Source: Verrucomicrobiota bacterium (lineage in GTDB: Bacteria > Verrucomicrobiota > Verrucomicrobiia > Limisphaerales > UBA9464). Taken from it: a DNA stretch of 64,000 nt. The position numbers and the translations under genes were made by a program. A model generated the notes under the pieces. That model searched no databases. It was not told the origin of the DNA and saw nothing but the letters and a program-made list of their open reading frames with translations. This document shows positions 27,423-36,282 of the stretch, in pieces. Positions within the stretch are counted from its first letter, which is position 1; every line of letters begins with the position of its first letter. Where the stretch lies: positions 248,616 to 312,615 of the forward strand of contig JAFLEF010000001.1 of NCBI GenBank assembly GCA_017309115.1. The letters run 5' to 3'.

Positions 27423-27674
27423 ACGCACCGCCGGTCAGAACGGGTAACTGCTAGGGCAACGCTTCCCGTTGAATCTGCGGATGAACCCAACTCGATCCGC
27501 CCAAAGCTTCCCGCTTGAAGGTTCCCCCCAAGACGTGGAGATCGTACCGCGCACTATGAACGACGTCCCCCGCATTCGGGAACCCGGCCGGCCCAGGGCT
27601 GCGGACCTTCCCGCTTACCGCTTCGCGCCTACCGGTTTTGTCTCCCAGCTCTCGATCCCGACCCAAGGTCCGGC

Positions 27675-28175
27675 ATGACAACTCTGGAATGGTTGGAGGC
27701 CGCCAGCTTCGTGGTCACAGTCATCGGTTTGCCCCTGGCGATTCTCATCTTCGCCTGGGAACAACGCCACCAACGACAAAACGATCAGGAGGAAATCTAC
27801 CAACGCCTCTCGGACGAATACACCAGCTTCCTCAAGCTGGCGCTCGACAACGCCGACCTGCACCTGCTCCGCAAGCAAGGCAGCGGGCCGGAGTTGACCG
27901 GCGAACAGCAGGAACGGAAGTACGCGCTGTTCACCATCCTCGTTTCGATCTTCGAGCGGGCCTATATCCTGGTCTACGAGGACAAGATGGATCGGCAAAC
28001 CCGGCGCCTATGGCTTTCCTGGGAGGACTACATGCGGGAGTGGTGCCAGCGACACGATTTCCGGGAAGTGCTGCCGGAATTGCTGAAGGGTGAGGACGAA
28101 GAATTCGCCTCTCACATCAGCAAAATCGCGGAGGCGGAAGCAGCCAAGGCGAAGTCCTCCATGTCGCAACACTAG
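27675..28175 (+). CDS. single-pass membrane protein, conserved hypothetical
   Basis: A 166-residue protein with one N-terminal helix (residues 8-27, AASFVVTVIGLPLAILIFAW) and a cytoplasmic helical domain. It contains ERAYILVYEDKMDRQTRRLW and SWEDYMREWCQRHDFREVLP, a conserved signature of small membrane-anchored hypothetical proteins in many bacteria. No enzyme motif is seen. Its TAG stop overlaps the TAG stop of the convergent sigma gene in the palindrome CTAG at 28172-28175, so the two genes have no space for a terminator between them. Confidence 0.8.
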   Translation: MTTLEWLEAASFVVTVIGLPLAILIFAWEQRHQRQNDQEEIYQRLSDEYTSFLKLALDNADLHLLRKQGSGPELTGEQQERKYALFTILVSIFERAYILVYEDKMDRQTRRLWLSWEDYMREWCQRHDFREVLPELLKGEDEEFASHISKIAEAEAAKAKSSMSQH

Positions 28176-29686
28176 GGTTTCCGCGCTTCCAATTGTTCCC
28201 GCAACCGAATCCGCATCTCGGCGTCGGGCTCGCGGAGAATTTGCAGCTCATCCGGACTCAACTGCCGACGTTCCGCCGCGATCGACAGACTGAGCCTTCC
28301 GTCAGCCGCAGGCACCGGGGTCAACGTGAAGTTCAAGGTCTCGTCCCGGTCATCCTCGGTGAACCCGACATAAACATTCCCTTCCGCTCCCGGCGCCGTC
28401 GGCGTGGTTCGGCTGATCGTCGCTCCGCCCTTCTCGAGAATCTCCACCAAGTCTGCGGCAGCTCCGTCGGAAAGCACCTCGGCCCCACGATCGCTCCACC
28501 GAGTCAGACCCTGGGACTTCAGCAATTCCGCAGGAGCGGTAATGATCACCGACTCGTATTGAAGCACCCGCTGGTCAGCAAATTCTTCCGTCACCGGCCG
28601 AATGAGCAACAGACTCTCATTGGTGCCCCATGCTCCCCCTGGTGTCAGCAGAGTCTCTTGCAATCCCAGAGTGGCCTGCACCTGCCAAGTCTCCGCCCAG
28701 CGCTGGGCCGGTGGAGAAAGGCTCGCCGTAGAGGACTCCTTCGCTACCTGGCCGCGCAACCGGGCCAGTTCGCCCCGTAGTTTGAGAAGTTCCTGCTGTT
28801 CGGCCCGCCCTCGGTCGAGTTCATCCTCAGCCAAACGCCCCTTCTCGGCCGCCAATCGCGCCTCGACCGTAGCCGCTTCCAATCGGTCGCGAAGGAATTC
28901 ATTCTCCGACCGCAACTGAAGGGTGCGTTGGTGAAACACCCAGCCCACGGTGACAGCGAGCAAGAGAATCGCCGCGAATGCCGCCTTGGATTTCATCATG
29001 GCCAAAAAGGAAAGGAGTCCAAAGGTTGAAGCGGTCGAGGCCGAAGCTGCCAATGACGCTGCGGTCACGACGATGCCCAGCCCGATTGGCGCGGCGCCTA
29101 CCGCCTGCGCGGCAATCACCAATCCCAGTGCTTCAGCTGTGGACGTGATTCCGCGAGTCGCCAAACGCCGACGGAGTTTCTCTAACGCGCGATCCACTCG
29201 CATCCGGGCTGCGTTTTCGCTCAAGCCAAGGCTCACGCCGATTTGAGCAAAGGACTGTTGCCCGAAAAAGCGCTGCACCAACGGTTCGCGGTCGGGCGGC
29301 GTTAGTTCCAGCAAGGAGTCGTCCAGAACAGGCGCCAGACGAGACCAGTCCGTTTCATCCGCCAGGGTTCTTAACTGCATGGCAATATCCTCCCGTCGTT
29401 CTCGCCGGCGTTCCGTCCGGAGCTGTTTAGCCGCGACAAAACAGGTGTGTTGATGCAACCAACCCGCGACGGAGTATTCGATCGGCAGCGCCCGGGCCTG
29501 GCGGGCCAGATCGATGAAGACGAGCTGGCATACTTCTTCAGCCAGTACGGTTCGACCGCCGCAGCGGCGTAGGGCGACCGAATAGACGAAGTTCAGATTT
29601 TGGCGGACCAACGTGGCAAACGCCGTTTCTGACCGGAGTTCAACGAACTCCCGCAGCAGGGCGGCGTTATCGGCGTCGGCATTCAC
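28172..29686 (-). CDS. sigma-70-family factor with transmembrane and coiled-coil C-terminal extension
   Basis: A 504-residue protein that starts at a GTG at 29686. Residues 1-190 are an ECF-like sigma factor: LLREFVELRSETAFATLVRQ, AEEVCQLVFIDLARQAR (region 2), and FAQIGVSLGLSENAARMRVDRALEKLRRRL (region 4). Hydrophobic stretches follow near 195-265 (a TM helix at AAFAAILLLAVTVGWVF), then a coiled coil (residues ~275-325) and a ~180-residue C-terminal domain with a sensor or anti-sigma-like position. The fusion suggests the factor is held at the membrane and controlled by its own C-terminal half. No kinase gene is adjacent. Confidence 0.85.
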   Translation of the reverse strand: MNADADNAALLREFVELRSETAFATLVRQNLNFVYSVALRRCGGRTVLAEEVCQLVFIDLARQARALPIEYSVAGWLHQHTCFVAAKQLRTERRRERREDIAMQLRTLADETDWSRLAPVLDDSLLELTPPDREPLVQRFFGQQSFAQIGVSLGLSENAARMRVDRALEKLRRRLATRGITSTAEALGLVIAAQAVGAAPIGLGIVVTAASLAASASTASTFGLLSFLAMMKSKAAFAAILLLAVTVGWVFHQRTLQLRSENEFLRDRLEAATVEARLAAEKGRLAEDELDRGRAEQQELLKLRGELARLRGQVAKESSTASLSPPAQRWAETWQVQATLGLQETLLTPGGAWGTNESLLLIRPVTEEFADQRVLQYESVIITAPAELLKSQGLTRWSDRGAEVLSDGAAADLVEILEKGGATISRTTPTAPGAEGNVYVGFTEDDRDETLNFTLTPVPAADGRLSLSIAAERRQLSPDELQILREPDAEMRIRLREQLEARKP

Positions 29687-29825
29687 TTTAACCTAGGAAA
29701 CCCGCCCTCCGCCAAAACCGCACAGAAATTTTCTCCGGAGATGTAGTTCGGCACCTTGCCAAGAAGGGTTCGAGCTCCTTTCCTAAACCCGAACCTCGCT
29801 CGCTGTCACCAGAACCCAACCCGCC

Positions 29826-30824
29826 ATGCCCGTCGCTGTCTTCGATACCAAGCCCTACGATCGGAAATACCTCCAGGCCGCCAGCACCTCCACCGGGATC
29901 GAATGGCGCTTCCACGAGTTCCGGCTGACCTCGGAAACGGTGGACACCGTCCACGACGTCGAGGCGGTTTGCGTCTTCGTCAACGACCGCTTGGACGCCA
30001 GCTGCCTGGAAGTCCTGGCCCAAGCCGGGGTCAACCACGTGGCCCTTCGCTGCGCCGGATTCAACAACGTGGACCTGAAGGCCGCCCAGGCACTGGGAAT
30101 CCGCGTGACGCGCGTCCCGGCCTACTCACCCCACGCCGTGGCCGAACACACCGTCGCATTGCTCCTGACCCTTAACCGGCACATCCACCGCGCCTTCAAT
30201 CGAGTGCGGGAACACAACTTCTCCCTCAACGGCCTCATCGGCTTTGACCTGTACGGCAAGACGGTCGGCATCGTTGGCACTGGTCGCATCGGTCGCCTCA
30301 CCGCGGAAATTTTCCGGGGATTCGGATGCCATCTGCTCCTCAGTGATCCGTTTCCTAACGACCCCTGGGCCAACCCGCTCGGAGCGCGCTACGTCGAACT
30401 TCCGCATCTCCTCGAATCCAGCGACATCGTTTCCCTTCACCTGCCGCTCACCCCGCAGTCCCATCACCTGCTGAATCGCGAGACGGTGGCGCTCATGAAA
30501 CCGGGGGCCTACCTGATCAACACCAGCCGCGGAAAGCTCATCGACACCACCGCGGTCTTGGAAGGACTCAAGTCCGGACGTCTGGGAGGAGTGGCGCTAG
30601 ACGTGTACGAAGAAGAGGAAGGCGTCTTCTTCGAGGACCTTTCGCTGCAGGTGTTACCAGACGACGAACTCAATCTGCTGCTGACCTATCCCAACGTCTT
30701 GGTGACCTCGCATCAGGCCTTTCTCACGGTCGAAGCCCTTCAGGAAATTGCCCGCGTCACGGTAACGAATCTGCTGGCCGCCCAGGAGGGCACCCCGTTC
30801 CTACCCGAGACCGCGTTGGCCTAA
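29826..30824 (+). CDS. ldhA: D-lactate dehydrogenase (NAD-dependent 2-hydroxyacid dehydrogenase)
   Basis: A 332-residue member of the D-isomer 2-hydroxyacid dehydrogenase family, close in motif pattern to E. coli LdhA. It has [17 protein letters not shown]-x-[14 protein letters not shown], the NAD-binding GTGRIG (151-156), NTSRGKLID with catalytic Arg235, [13 protein letters not shown] with Glu264, and HQAFLT with catalytic His296. It should reduce pyruvate to D-lactate with NADH in the cytoplasm. It is divergent from the sigma gene at 29686. Its 3' end (30714-30791) has a decayed duplicate at 39568-39640. Confidence 0.93.
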   Translation: MPVAVFDTKPYDRKYLQAASTSTGIEWRFHEFRLTSETVDTVHDVEAVCVFVNDRLDASCLEVLAQAGVNHVALRCAGFNNVDLKAAQALGIRVTRVPAYSPHAVAEHTVALLLTLNRHIHRAFNRVREHNFSLNGLIGFDLYGKTVGIVGTGRIGRLTAEIFRGFGCHLLLSDPFPNDPWANPLGARYVELPHLLESSDIVSLHLPLTPQSHHLLNRETVALMKPGAYLINTSRGKLIDTTAVLEGLKSGRLGGVALDVYEEEEGVFFEDLSLQVLPDDELNLLLTYPNVLVTSHQAFLTVEALQEIARVTVTNLLAAQEGTPFLPETALA

Positions 30825-30914
30825 GCCAGCCAGTATTCGTCAGACCAGGGTGAATCCGAACCAAGCATTGAGGCGGACGCGCTCCAGTGCACTGCCGGAA
30901 CTCCTCCGCGACCA

Positions 30915-31880
30915 TCAGTCCAGGAGCAGTCGGAAGAAGCGAAACTCCGAGTCCTCGGGGACCAGGTACGGCTGGAAGAAATCCCAGGGCACATCCTTCC
31001 ACTCCGTTGAGGATCCGCTGAGGGTTGCCGCTCCCTGCAGAACCCGCGGACGAGGCAGACCGCGAATGAGGTGAATCACTCGTCTTCCCTGGCCATCGAG
31101 CTCCGCCTTGAGAAGTGTTGCCGGGTCAATGTGGAAGACCATCTCGAGCAGGATGAAATCCACATCACCGCGGATCGGGACGTAGCGAAGCGTCGTCGGG
31201 GCGGGGCCTCCGAGGTCCCACGGTAATTCCCCGGATTGGAGTCGAAGGGGAACCAACGAAAGTGTTCCCCAGCTCCCTGAGCCCGGTGCATCCAGGACGC
31301 CCAGATCTTCCACCATTTGATTCGTCGTACCCGCCCCTTGAATCACCCGCTGCAAACGACCCTGGATTCCACTGGGCGATGAATCTGCGGAAGCCGCCGC
31401 GACCCAGACCCGGTAGCCTCCCCGCGGGATCTGGCGGGTGTAGTTGAACCACTGTCCCGCCTCGCAGTACGCCAACGAATGATTTCGCAAAACCTTCCAC
31501 GTCCCCCGATCCCGCCAAGCTTCCGACGACTGTTCGAAGATCGGCACGATGGGAGATTCGCCGGAGCGGTACACGAGCGGAAAATCCGCCAACGGTGCCC
31601 GCAGGAAATCCACACCGGACACGCCGGCCAATCCGTCGTAATCCCCCCCGTCGTACGGCATCACGCTCGCGTGGGCCACATGCTTTCCTCCGCCAAAATC
31701 GAAGTCCTCGGTCTCAATCACAAACTTCCCGCGGTTCGCCAGGGCCTCCGCCACCGGATCAGCCGCCAACTCAAACCCACCGACGACCGCGACCAGGAAC
31801 AGCAGAATTCCCCAACCCCGTGTTCGGAAAGATTCCTTCCGGGCTCGTCCATAACGACTGTCAGGCAGCTTCATACGCAT
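30915..31880 (-). CDS. secreted carbohydrate-binding-module-like protein
   Basis: About 321 residues from the ATG at 31880 (MRMKLPDSRYGRARKE); an ATG two codons later is equally possible. A signal/anchor segment (GILLFLVAVVGGFELAA) precedes a CBM6-like jelly-roll region: GKFVIETEDFDFGGGKHV, VMPYDGGDYDGLAGVSGVDF, and GQWFNYTRQIPRGGYRVWV. This is a pattern seen in many Verrucomicrobiota surface proteins. The C-terminus ends with a diverged form of the shared module (EFRFFRLLLD). No catalytic residues are evident. An open frame upstream extends into a MITE-like element and is not used. Confidence 0.75.
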   Translation of the reverse strand: MRMKLPDSRYGRARKESFRTRGWGILLFLVAVVGGFELAADPVAEALANRGKFVIETEDFDFGGGKHVAHASVMPYDGGDYDGLAGVSGVDFLRAPLADFPLVYRSGESPIVPIFEQSSEAWRDRGTWKVLRNHSLAYCEAGQWFNYTRQIPRGGYRVWVAAASADSSPSGIQGRLQRVIQGAGTTNQMVEDLGVLDAPGSGSWGTLSLVPLRLQSGELPWDLGGPAPTTLRYVPIRGDVDFILLEMVFHIDPATLLKAELDGQGRRVIHLIRGLPRPRVLQGAATLSGSSTEWKDVPWDFFQPYLVPEDSEFRFFRLLLD

Positions 31881-31890
31881 CGTTTCAAGT

Positions 31891-32076
31891 CCTAGCCCGG
31901 ATATTTCACAGGCTTTCGTCGCGAGGCGCCGCGAAAGCCCGTCTGGCAAGGCGGCCGAAGCGATTCCGAACCGGGCTGTATGGGGACATACTGTCCGGCG
32001 AGGAATGCGAGGCCAACGCCGCCAGACGGGCTTGCAGCCAGCCGCAGCAGAAAGAGTGTGAAATATCCGGGCTAGG
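31891..32076. mobile_element. MITE-like element with perfect 20-bp terminal inverted repeats
   Basis: The left end CCTAGCCCGGATATTTCACA (31891-31910) is the exact reverse complement of the right end (32057-32076). Inside, AAGCCCGTCTGGC (31935-31947) and GCCAGACGGGCTT (32021-32033) form a 13-bp inverted repeat, so the ~186-bp unit could fold into a long hairpin. It has no transposase and is probably non-autonomous. It sits just upstream of the CBM-like gene's start. Confidence 0.8.
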
Positions 32077-32542
32077 GGGTACTTGCCAAAACTGGTCCCG
32101 GACTCCCGGAAGGGTCAACCCGAGAGTGAGCGCCGTTCCGGTGACCAACCTAATCGCCGCCCAAGAGACCAACCCGGTTCCTTCCCAAGACCTCGAGGGC
32201 CTGAGCCAGCGGCGTTGGTACTTTGGATCCAATTTGGCTCGCGGAGCAGGCCGACCCATTGACATGGCCCCGTTCGCTCGTTTCCGTTCGGGCGAAACTG
32301 GGTGGAGGCGCCTCGGCTTCCACTCACACCGACCAGCAAGCTTTTCGAGTCCCTCATTTCCCCCACCGCGCCTGTGGAGGGACTGGGGGAACGGGGGACG
32401 CATGGCACGTTGGGGCTTCCCCGGCGGCGCGTCGTTTGTCCTCGGGGGGGTGGGGAATCCATAGGGGGGCTCGGTCACCTCGCCCCTTCCAGACAACCAA
32501 TCTGTGACTCTCACCTGCGCCTTCCCAAGTAGGGAGTTGATC
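32077..32542. other. intergenic region holding repeat copy B
   Basis: Between the MITE-like element and the next start at 32543. Bases 32139-32325 are a 187-bp sequence repeated at 39614-39800 (see that entry). The remainder (32326-32542) shows no gene I recognise; it holds the promoter region of the metzincin-like gene. Confidence 0.6.
32139..32325. repeat. dispersed 187-bp repeat, copy B
   Basis: Nearly identical over its length to 39614-39800, including CGCCGCCCAAGAGACCAACC near the left end and GGGCGAAACTGGGTGGAGGC near the right end. Translated on the minus strand both copies read RANGAMSMGRP, then a two-residue-variable stretch, then RRWLRP, but there is no complete gene. The first bases resemble the 3' end of ldhA more weakly than copy C does. 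Confidence 0.75.
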
Positions 32543-35362
32543 ATGTACTCCCTGAAACATCTCCTGGCCTCCCTGGCCACCGTTACCCTCCACGCCATCG
32601 GCGCCGGCGACAGCGAATGGGCTCCGTGGGCGCCTCAACCCACAACGGCCCCTCCTGCGAGCCCGCACCGCATCGCCAGAGCCCGCGCTGCGGAGACATC
32701 GCCGGTGGAGGTGGATATTCTGGTGCTCTACACCACGGCCGCCCGGGATGGCGCCGGAGGCGTGGACGCGTTGAAGTCGGCGATCCTGGACGGCTTCGAT
32801 GTCGCCAATCAGATCCACGCCAACAGCCGCACCTTTATCAGGCTGAACCCCGTGTCCATCCTGCAGTCACCCCTGGTGGAGACGGGGTCCGCCTTCACGG
32901 ACCTGCCGAACCTGGCCGGCAGCTCGGGTCCATCCCTCCGCAATGAGTACCGCGCGGACCTGGTTCTATTGGTGTTCGAATCCGACAAGTCGGAGACCTC
33001 CGCCGTGGCGGGTCCGGGGCGTCCCGGGACCACGGGAAACAGCGCCACCGCCTACTTCAGCCTGCAGCGGAACTATCCGTGGGGCCTGGGCGCCGGGATC
33101 GCCGACCGGTCCGGATTTCTCATGGGCTGTGCGGGTGACCCCGGTATCTACCGTGGATCCTTCGCCCATTCTCAGTCGCACCGGTTCGAGGCGGATGGGA
33201 TCGAGTTCGCAACCATCATGGGAACTGCCGGCATGAACATTCCCTACTTCTCCAATCCTGAGGTCCTGTATCGCGGACAACCCACCGGAGTGGAGGGCGT
33301 CGCGGACAACGCGGCCACCCTTCGGGAACTCGGGCCCAGGGTCGCAGACTACCAGCGGTGCACCAACCGCATTCAGTTTGAACTCGCCACGGCCACGGTC
33401 AGCGAGGCGGAAGGGATGGTCCGTCTCCGGATTGTGCGAACCGGCCCCTCGGACACCGCGTCCCAGTTCCGCGTCTACCCCGTCAACGGCACCGCCCGGT
33501 CCGGCACGGACTTCGAATTCGCGGTGCAGGTCCTGCGAATCGAACCCGGCGAAAGTGAACGAATCGTTGAAGTGCCCCTTCGCAACGACACCGGGGCCCA
33601 GGGGACGCGCTCCTTCCAACTGCGTCTGGGCAGTCCCTCCGTGGGCACGGGCGTGGGCATGAACGGCTTGGTGGAAATCCGGCTCGAGGACGATGACCTG
33701 CCCTTTGCGATCGCGAGGACCGAGGGCTTTGTCACGGAGGGCGGTCAAGGCACCACGGTCCGCATCACCCGTACCCGGGACATCGAGACGGAGGCTTCCG
33801 TAACGCTCGACTTCGTCCCGAGCGGAACCCAGGGCCCGCTGTTGGCGACGGCGACCCCGGAGGCGATCCCGGCGCCGCTTCCCCTGACGGTTCGGTTCCA
33901 ACCGGGCCAGACCGAAGCCTCCGTCCGGCTCCGCGTGACCGAGGACGCGCAGGCCGTGCCCGACGTCGCAGTCCGGATCGGGCTCCAGGGTCCCTGGCCC
34001 GAGGGCACGCCCGGAACCGCCCTGACACTCTGGCTTCGGGACAACGACGGGCGCATTGGTGTCGTGGGCAGCACTCCCGCCCAGCGGACAGCGGGGGCCA
34101 TCGAGGGCCCGGTGCTGGCGCTCCCGGATGGCAGCTTCCTCGCCGGCCGTCGCGCGATCCGGGGAGGTGCCGTCCGCCTCGAACGTTATCGGACCGACGG
34201 CACCACGGATCCGCAATGGCCGGTGCTTCTGTTCAAAGAGTCGGCGGACGCGGACGCCGGCCTCCAGTTTGGACGCCTAAACCAGATGGTCCGACAGCCG
34301 GACGGAAAGATCCTGGTCGCCGGATTTTTCGCCGCGGTGAACGATACCCCGCGCAGCGGCTTGGTCCGCCTGCTCCCCGGGGGTGGCATTGACCCGGAGT
34401 TTCAGACGGGGCGGGGATTCAGCGGTCCGGTGCGGGGCGTATGCGTGCAGCCGGATGGCGGGATCGTGGCCGTGGGCTCCTTTCGCGAATTCAACGGCAT
34501 GACGCGGAGCGTGGCGGCGCGCCTGACGCCGGACGGCTCCCTCGACGATTCCTTTAACCCCAGTTTCACCGGCATCTTCACGGGCTTTGAGCTCACCGCG
34601 GTGGCCATGCAGGGCGAACGGATCCTGGTGAGCGGGCAATTCACCCGAGTGGGTGAGCAGAACAGCTCGGGAGTAGCCCGACTGCATCAGGACGGAACGG
34701 CCGACGCGACCTTCCGTTCCACCTTTGACGGAGTCGCGCTGGGCTTCCGGGTGCTGCCCGGGGGTGACCTGTACGCGTTCGGCCCCTTCCTCACTCCGGC
34801 ACGCTGGGCTGTTCCGCTGCACTCCAACGGCACCTTCGACTCCCGTCGCCGGTTCCGCGGGCTGACGGGTCCAGTGCAGGACATCCTCCCCGTTGCTGGA
34901 GGGGAAGCCTATCTCTGCGGACGCTTCCCGGGGCTGACCGCGACGCCGCCGCTGTTCGCCCGGTTTGCCTCGGATGGCACCCCAGTGGCAGATTTCGGTC
35001 CGCTGCTCGATCCGGTGGGCTCCGTAACCGCCATTTTGGCGGGTCCGTCGGGCGGGCTGACCCTGGTGGGCAGCATGACCGAGGCAGGAGGTGTCGAGGC
35101 GGCCAGCATGATCCGGCTCGAGTCGGGAGCCTGGTCCACCGAACTGAGGCAACCCCAACACGATGCCGGCGGCCTGAGGATGGAGGCCCAGACGATCCCC
35201 GGCCTCATCCACCGACTGGAGCGATCCAGCGACTGGAACTCCTGGGAGTTGGTGGAGTCCCGGGATGCCACCGCCCACGCGACCTGGTTTCACGACCCGG
35301 AGCCGGCGCCAGCATCCTTCTACCGGCTGAGCATCGGGACGGCACACTCCACCGCTCCGTGA
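32543..35362 (+). CDS. metzincin-like protein with lost zinc site, Calx-beta and delta-60 repeats
   Basis: A 939-residue exported protein from the ATG at 32543 (MYSLKHLLASLATVTLHAIGA). The catalytic-domain region aligns with the metzincins at 11313 and 46708 (VDILVLYTTAARDGAGG...LRNEYRADLVLLV, then NIPYFSNPEVLYRGQPTGV), but where they have HELGHLLGC-[DE]-HD this one reads ADRSGFLMGCAGD near residue 190, and the Met-turn DLMSYEP is TIMGTAG. All three zinc His are missing. The ~190-residue pro-region is also absent. Calx-beta domains (about 285-500) and five or so delta-60 repeats follow, then a HRLERSSDWNSW...FYRL C-terminal module. Probably a non-catalytic binding paralogue. Confidence 0.85.
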   Translation: MYSLKHLLASLATVTLHAIGAGDSEWAPWAPQPTTAPPASPHRIARARAAETSPVEVDILVLYTTAARDGAGGVDALKSAILDGFDVANQIHANSRTFIRLNPVSILQSPLVETGSAFTDLPNLAGSSGPSLRNEYRADLVLLVFESDKSETSAVAGPGRPGTTGNSATAYFSLQRNYPWGLGAGIADRSGFLMGCAGDPGIYRGSFAHSQSHRFEADGIEFATIMGTAGMNIPYFSNPEVLYRGQPTGVEGVADNAATLRELGPRVADYQRCTNRIQFELATATVSEAEGMVRLRIVRTGPSDTASQFRVYPVNGTARSGTDFEFAVQVLRIEPGESERIVEVPLRNDTGAQGTRSFQLRLGSPSVGTGVGMNGLVEIRLEDDDLPFAIARTEGFVTEGGQGTTVRITRTRDIETEASVTLDFVPSGTQGPLLATATPEAIPAPLPLTVRFQPGQTEASVRLRVTEDAQAVPDVAVRIGLQGPWPEGTPGTALTLWLRDNDGRIGVVGSTPAQRTAGAIEGPVLALPDGSFLAGRRAIRGGAVRLERYRTDGTTDPQWPVLLFKESADADAGLQFGRLNQMVRQPDGKILVAGFFAAVNDTPRSGLVRLLPGGGIDPEFQTGRGFSGPVRGVCVQPDGGIVAVGSFREFNGMTRSVAARLTPDGSLDDSFNPSFTGIFTGFELTAVAMQGERILVSGQFTRVGEQNSSGVARLHQDGTADATFRSTFDGVALGFRVLPGGDLYAFGPFLTPARWAVPLHSNGTFDSRRRFRGLTGPVQDILPVAGGEAYLCGRFPGLTATPPLFARFASDGTPVADFGPLLDPVGSVTAILAGPSGGLTLVGSMTEAGGVEAASMIRLESGAWSTELRQPQHDAGGLRMEAQTIPGLIHRLERSSDWNSWELVESRDATAHATWFHDPEPAPASFYRLSIGTAHSTAP

Positions 35363-35538
35363 AGCCGCCAATGAATCCGATGAACGCGCTCGCCGTGTCG
35401 AGGGACGGCACGACCGCCGCACCGTCCGCGTCGAGGACCGGTCCCGGGGATCCCAGCAGGCTGAACCGCCTGCAGTTCCCCGGGGCCTGGCTTCGGGGGG
35501 TTGCGCCTTCAATCCGCGGGGCGCTAGCTTCCGAGGCC

Positions 35539-36282
35539 ATGTCTCCCGAATCCCTGCCCGACCCAGGCCACCGAGAGATATTCGCGACCACCCGGTGGAG
35601 TTTGGTGCTGAATGCGGGAACCGACGACCCCACCCACGGCGATGCCGCGCTGGAGCAGCTTTGCCGGTCCTACTGGACACCAATTTATGCCTACACCTGC
35701 CGCACGGGCGTGCCTCCGGAGTCCGCCCGGGACCTGACCCAGAAATTCTTCGCCACGCTGCTGGAGAAGAGGTGGCTGCAACGGGCGGACCGGGATCGGG
35801 GCCGGTTCCGGAACTTCCTGCTCACCTATCTCAAGCGGTTCCTGGCAGACGAACGTCAGCGCGAGTCGGCCCAGAAGCGGGGCAGCGGGCGCGAGGTCCT
35901 GTCGCTGGAGGACCTAGCTGGAGATGAGGGCGCGGTGTTTGGACCGTCGGCGGCGCGCACACCGGAGTGTGAGTACGACCGGCAATGGGCCCTGACCACA
36001 CTAAAGAACGCACTGCAACAACTGCAGGCCGAGGCCATCCAACACGGGCAGGCCACCCTGTTTGAAGCCCTTCAGGGCCGCCTAACTGAAGGAGGCTCCG
36101 CGGAGTCATTGGCCGCGATCGGACAGCGCTTCGGACTGGGCGAGAGCGCCGTCAAGATGCGGCTCACCCGATGGCGGACACGCTATCAGGAGCTGATCCG
36201 TTCCGAGGTCGCTCAGACGGTTCCCCAACGCGCCGACATCAATGAGGAACTGCGGCACCTCATGGACGCCCTCGTGCAATGA
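35539..36282 (+). CDS. ECF-type sigma factor paired with kinase gene
   Basis: A 247-residue protein from the ATG at 35539. An in-frame ATG 60 codons earlier adds a low-complexity leader that other family members lack. [39 protein letters not shown] and [17 protein letters not shown] mark region 2, and [25 protein letters not shown] is the region 4 helix-turn-helix. The tail [20 protein letters not shown] matches the sigma factor at 51930. Its TGA overlaps the kinase ATG in ATGA (36279-36282), so the two are translationally coupled. The metzincin-like gene ends 176 bp upstream. Confidence 0.92.
   Translation: MSPESLPDPGHREIFATTRWSLVLNAGTDDPTHGDAALEQLCRSYWTPIYAYTCRTGVPPESARDLTQKFFATLLEKRWLQRADRDRGRFRNFLLTYLKRFLADERQRESAQKRGSGREVLSLEDLAGDEGAVFGPSAARTPECEYDRQWALTTLKNALQQLQAEAIQHGQATLFEALQGRLTEGGSAESLAAIGQRFGLGESAVKMRLTRWRTRYQELIRSEVAQTVPQRADINEELRHLMDALVQ

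Noticed and set aside
27451-27469. Possible further copy of the GTAGGGCGACGCT repeat (GCTAGGGCAACGCTTCCCG)
   Set aside because: Only the first half matches and the palindrome core is absent.
31881-31949. Extended N-terminus for the CBM-like protein
   Set aside because: It reads into the MITE-like element, and a signal peptide begins at the ATG near 31880.
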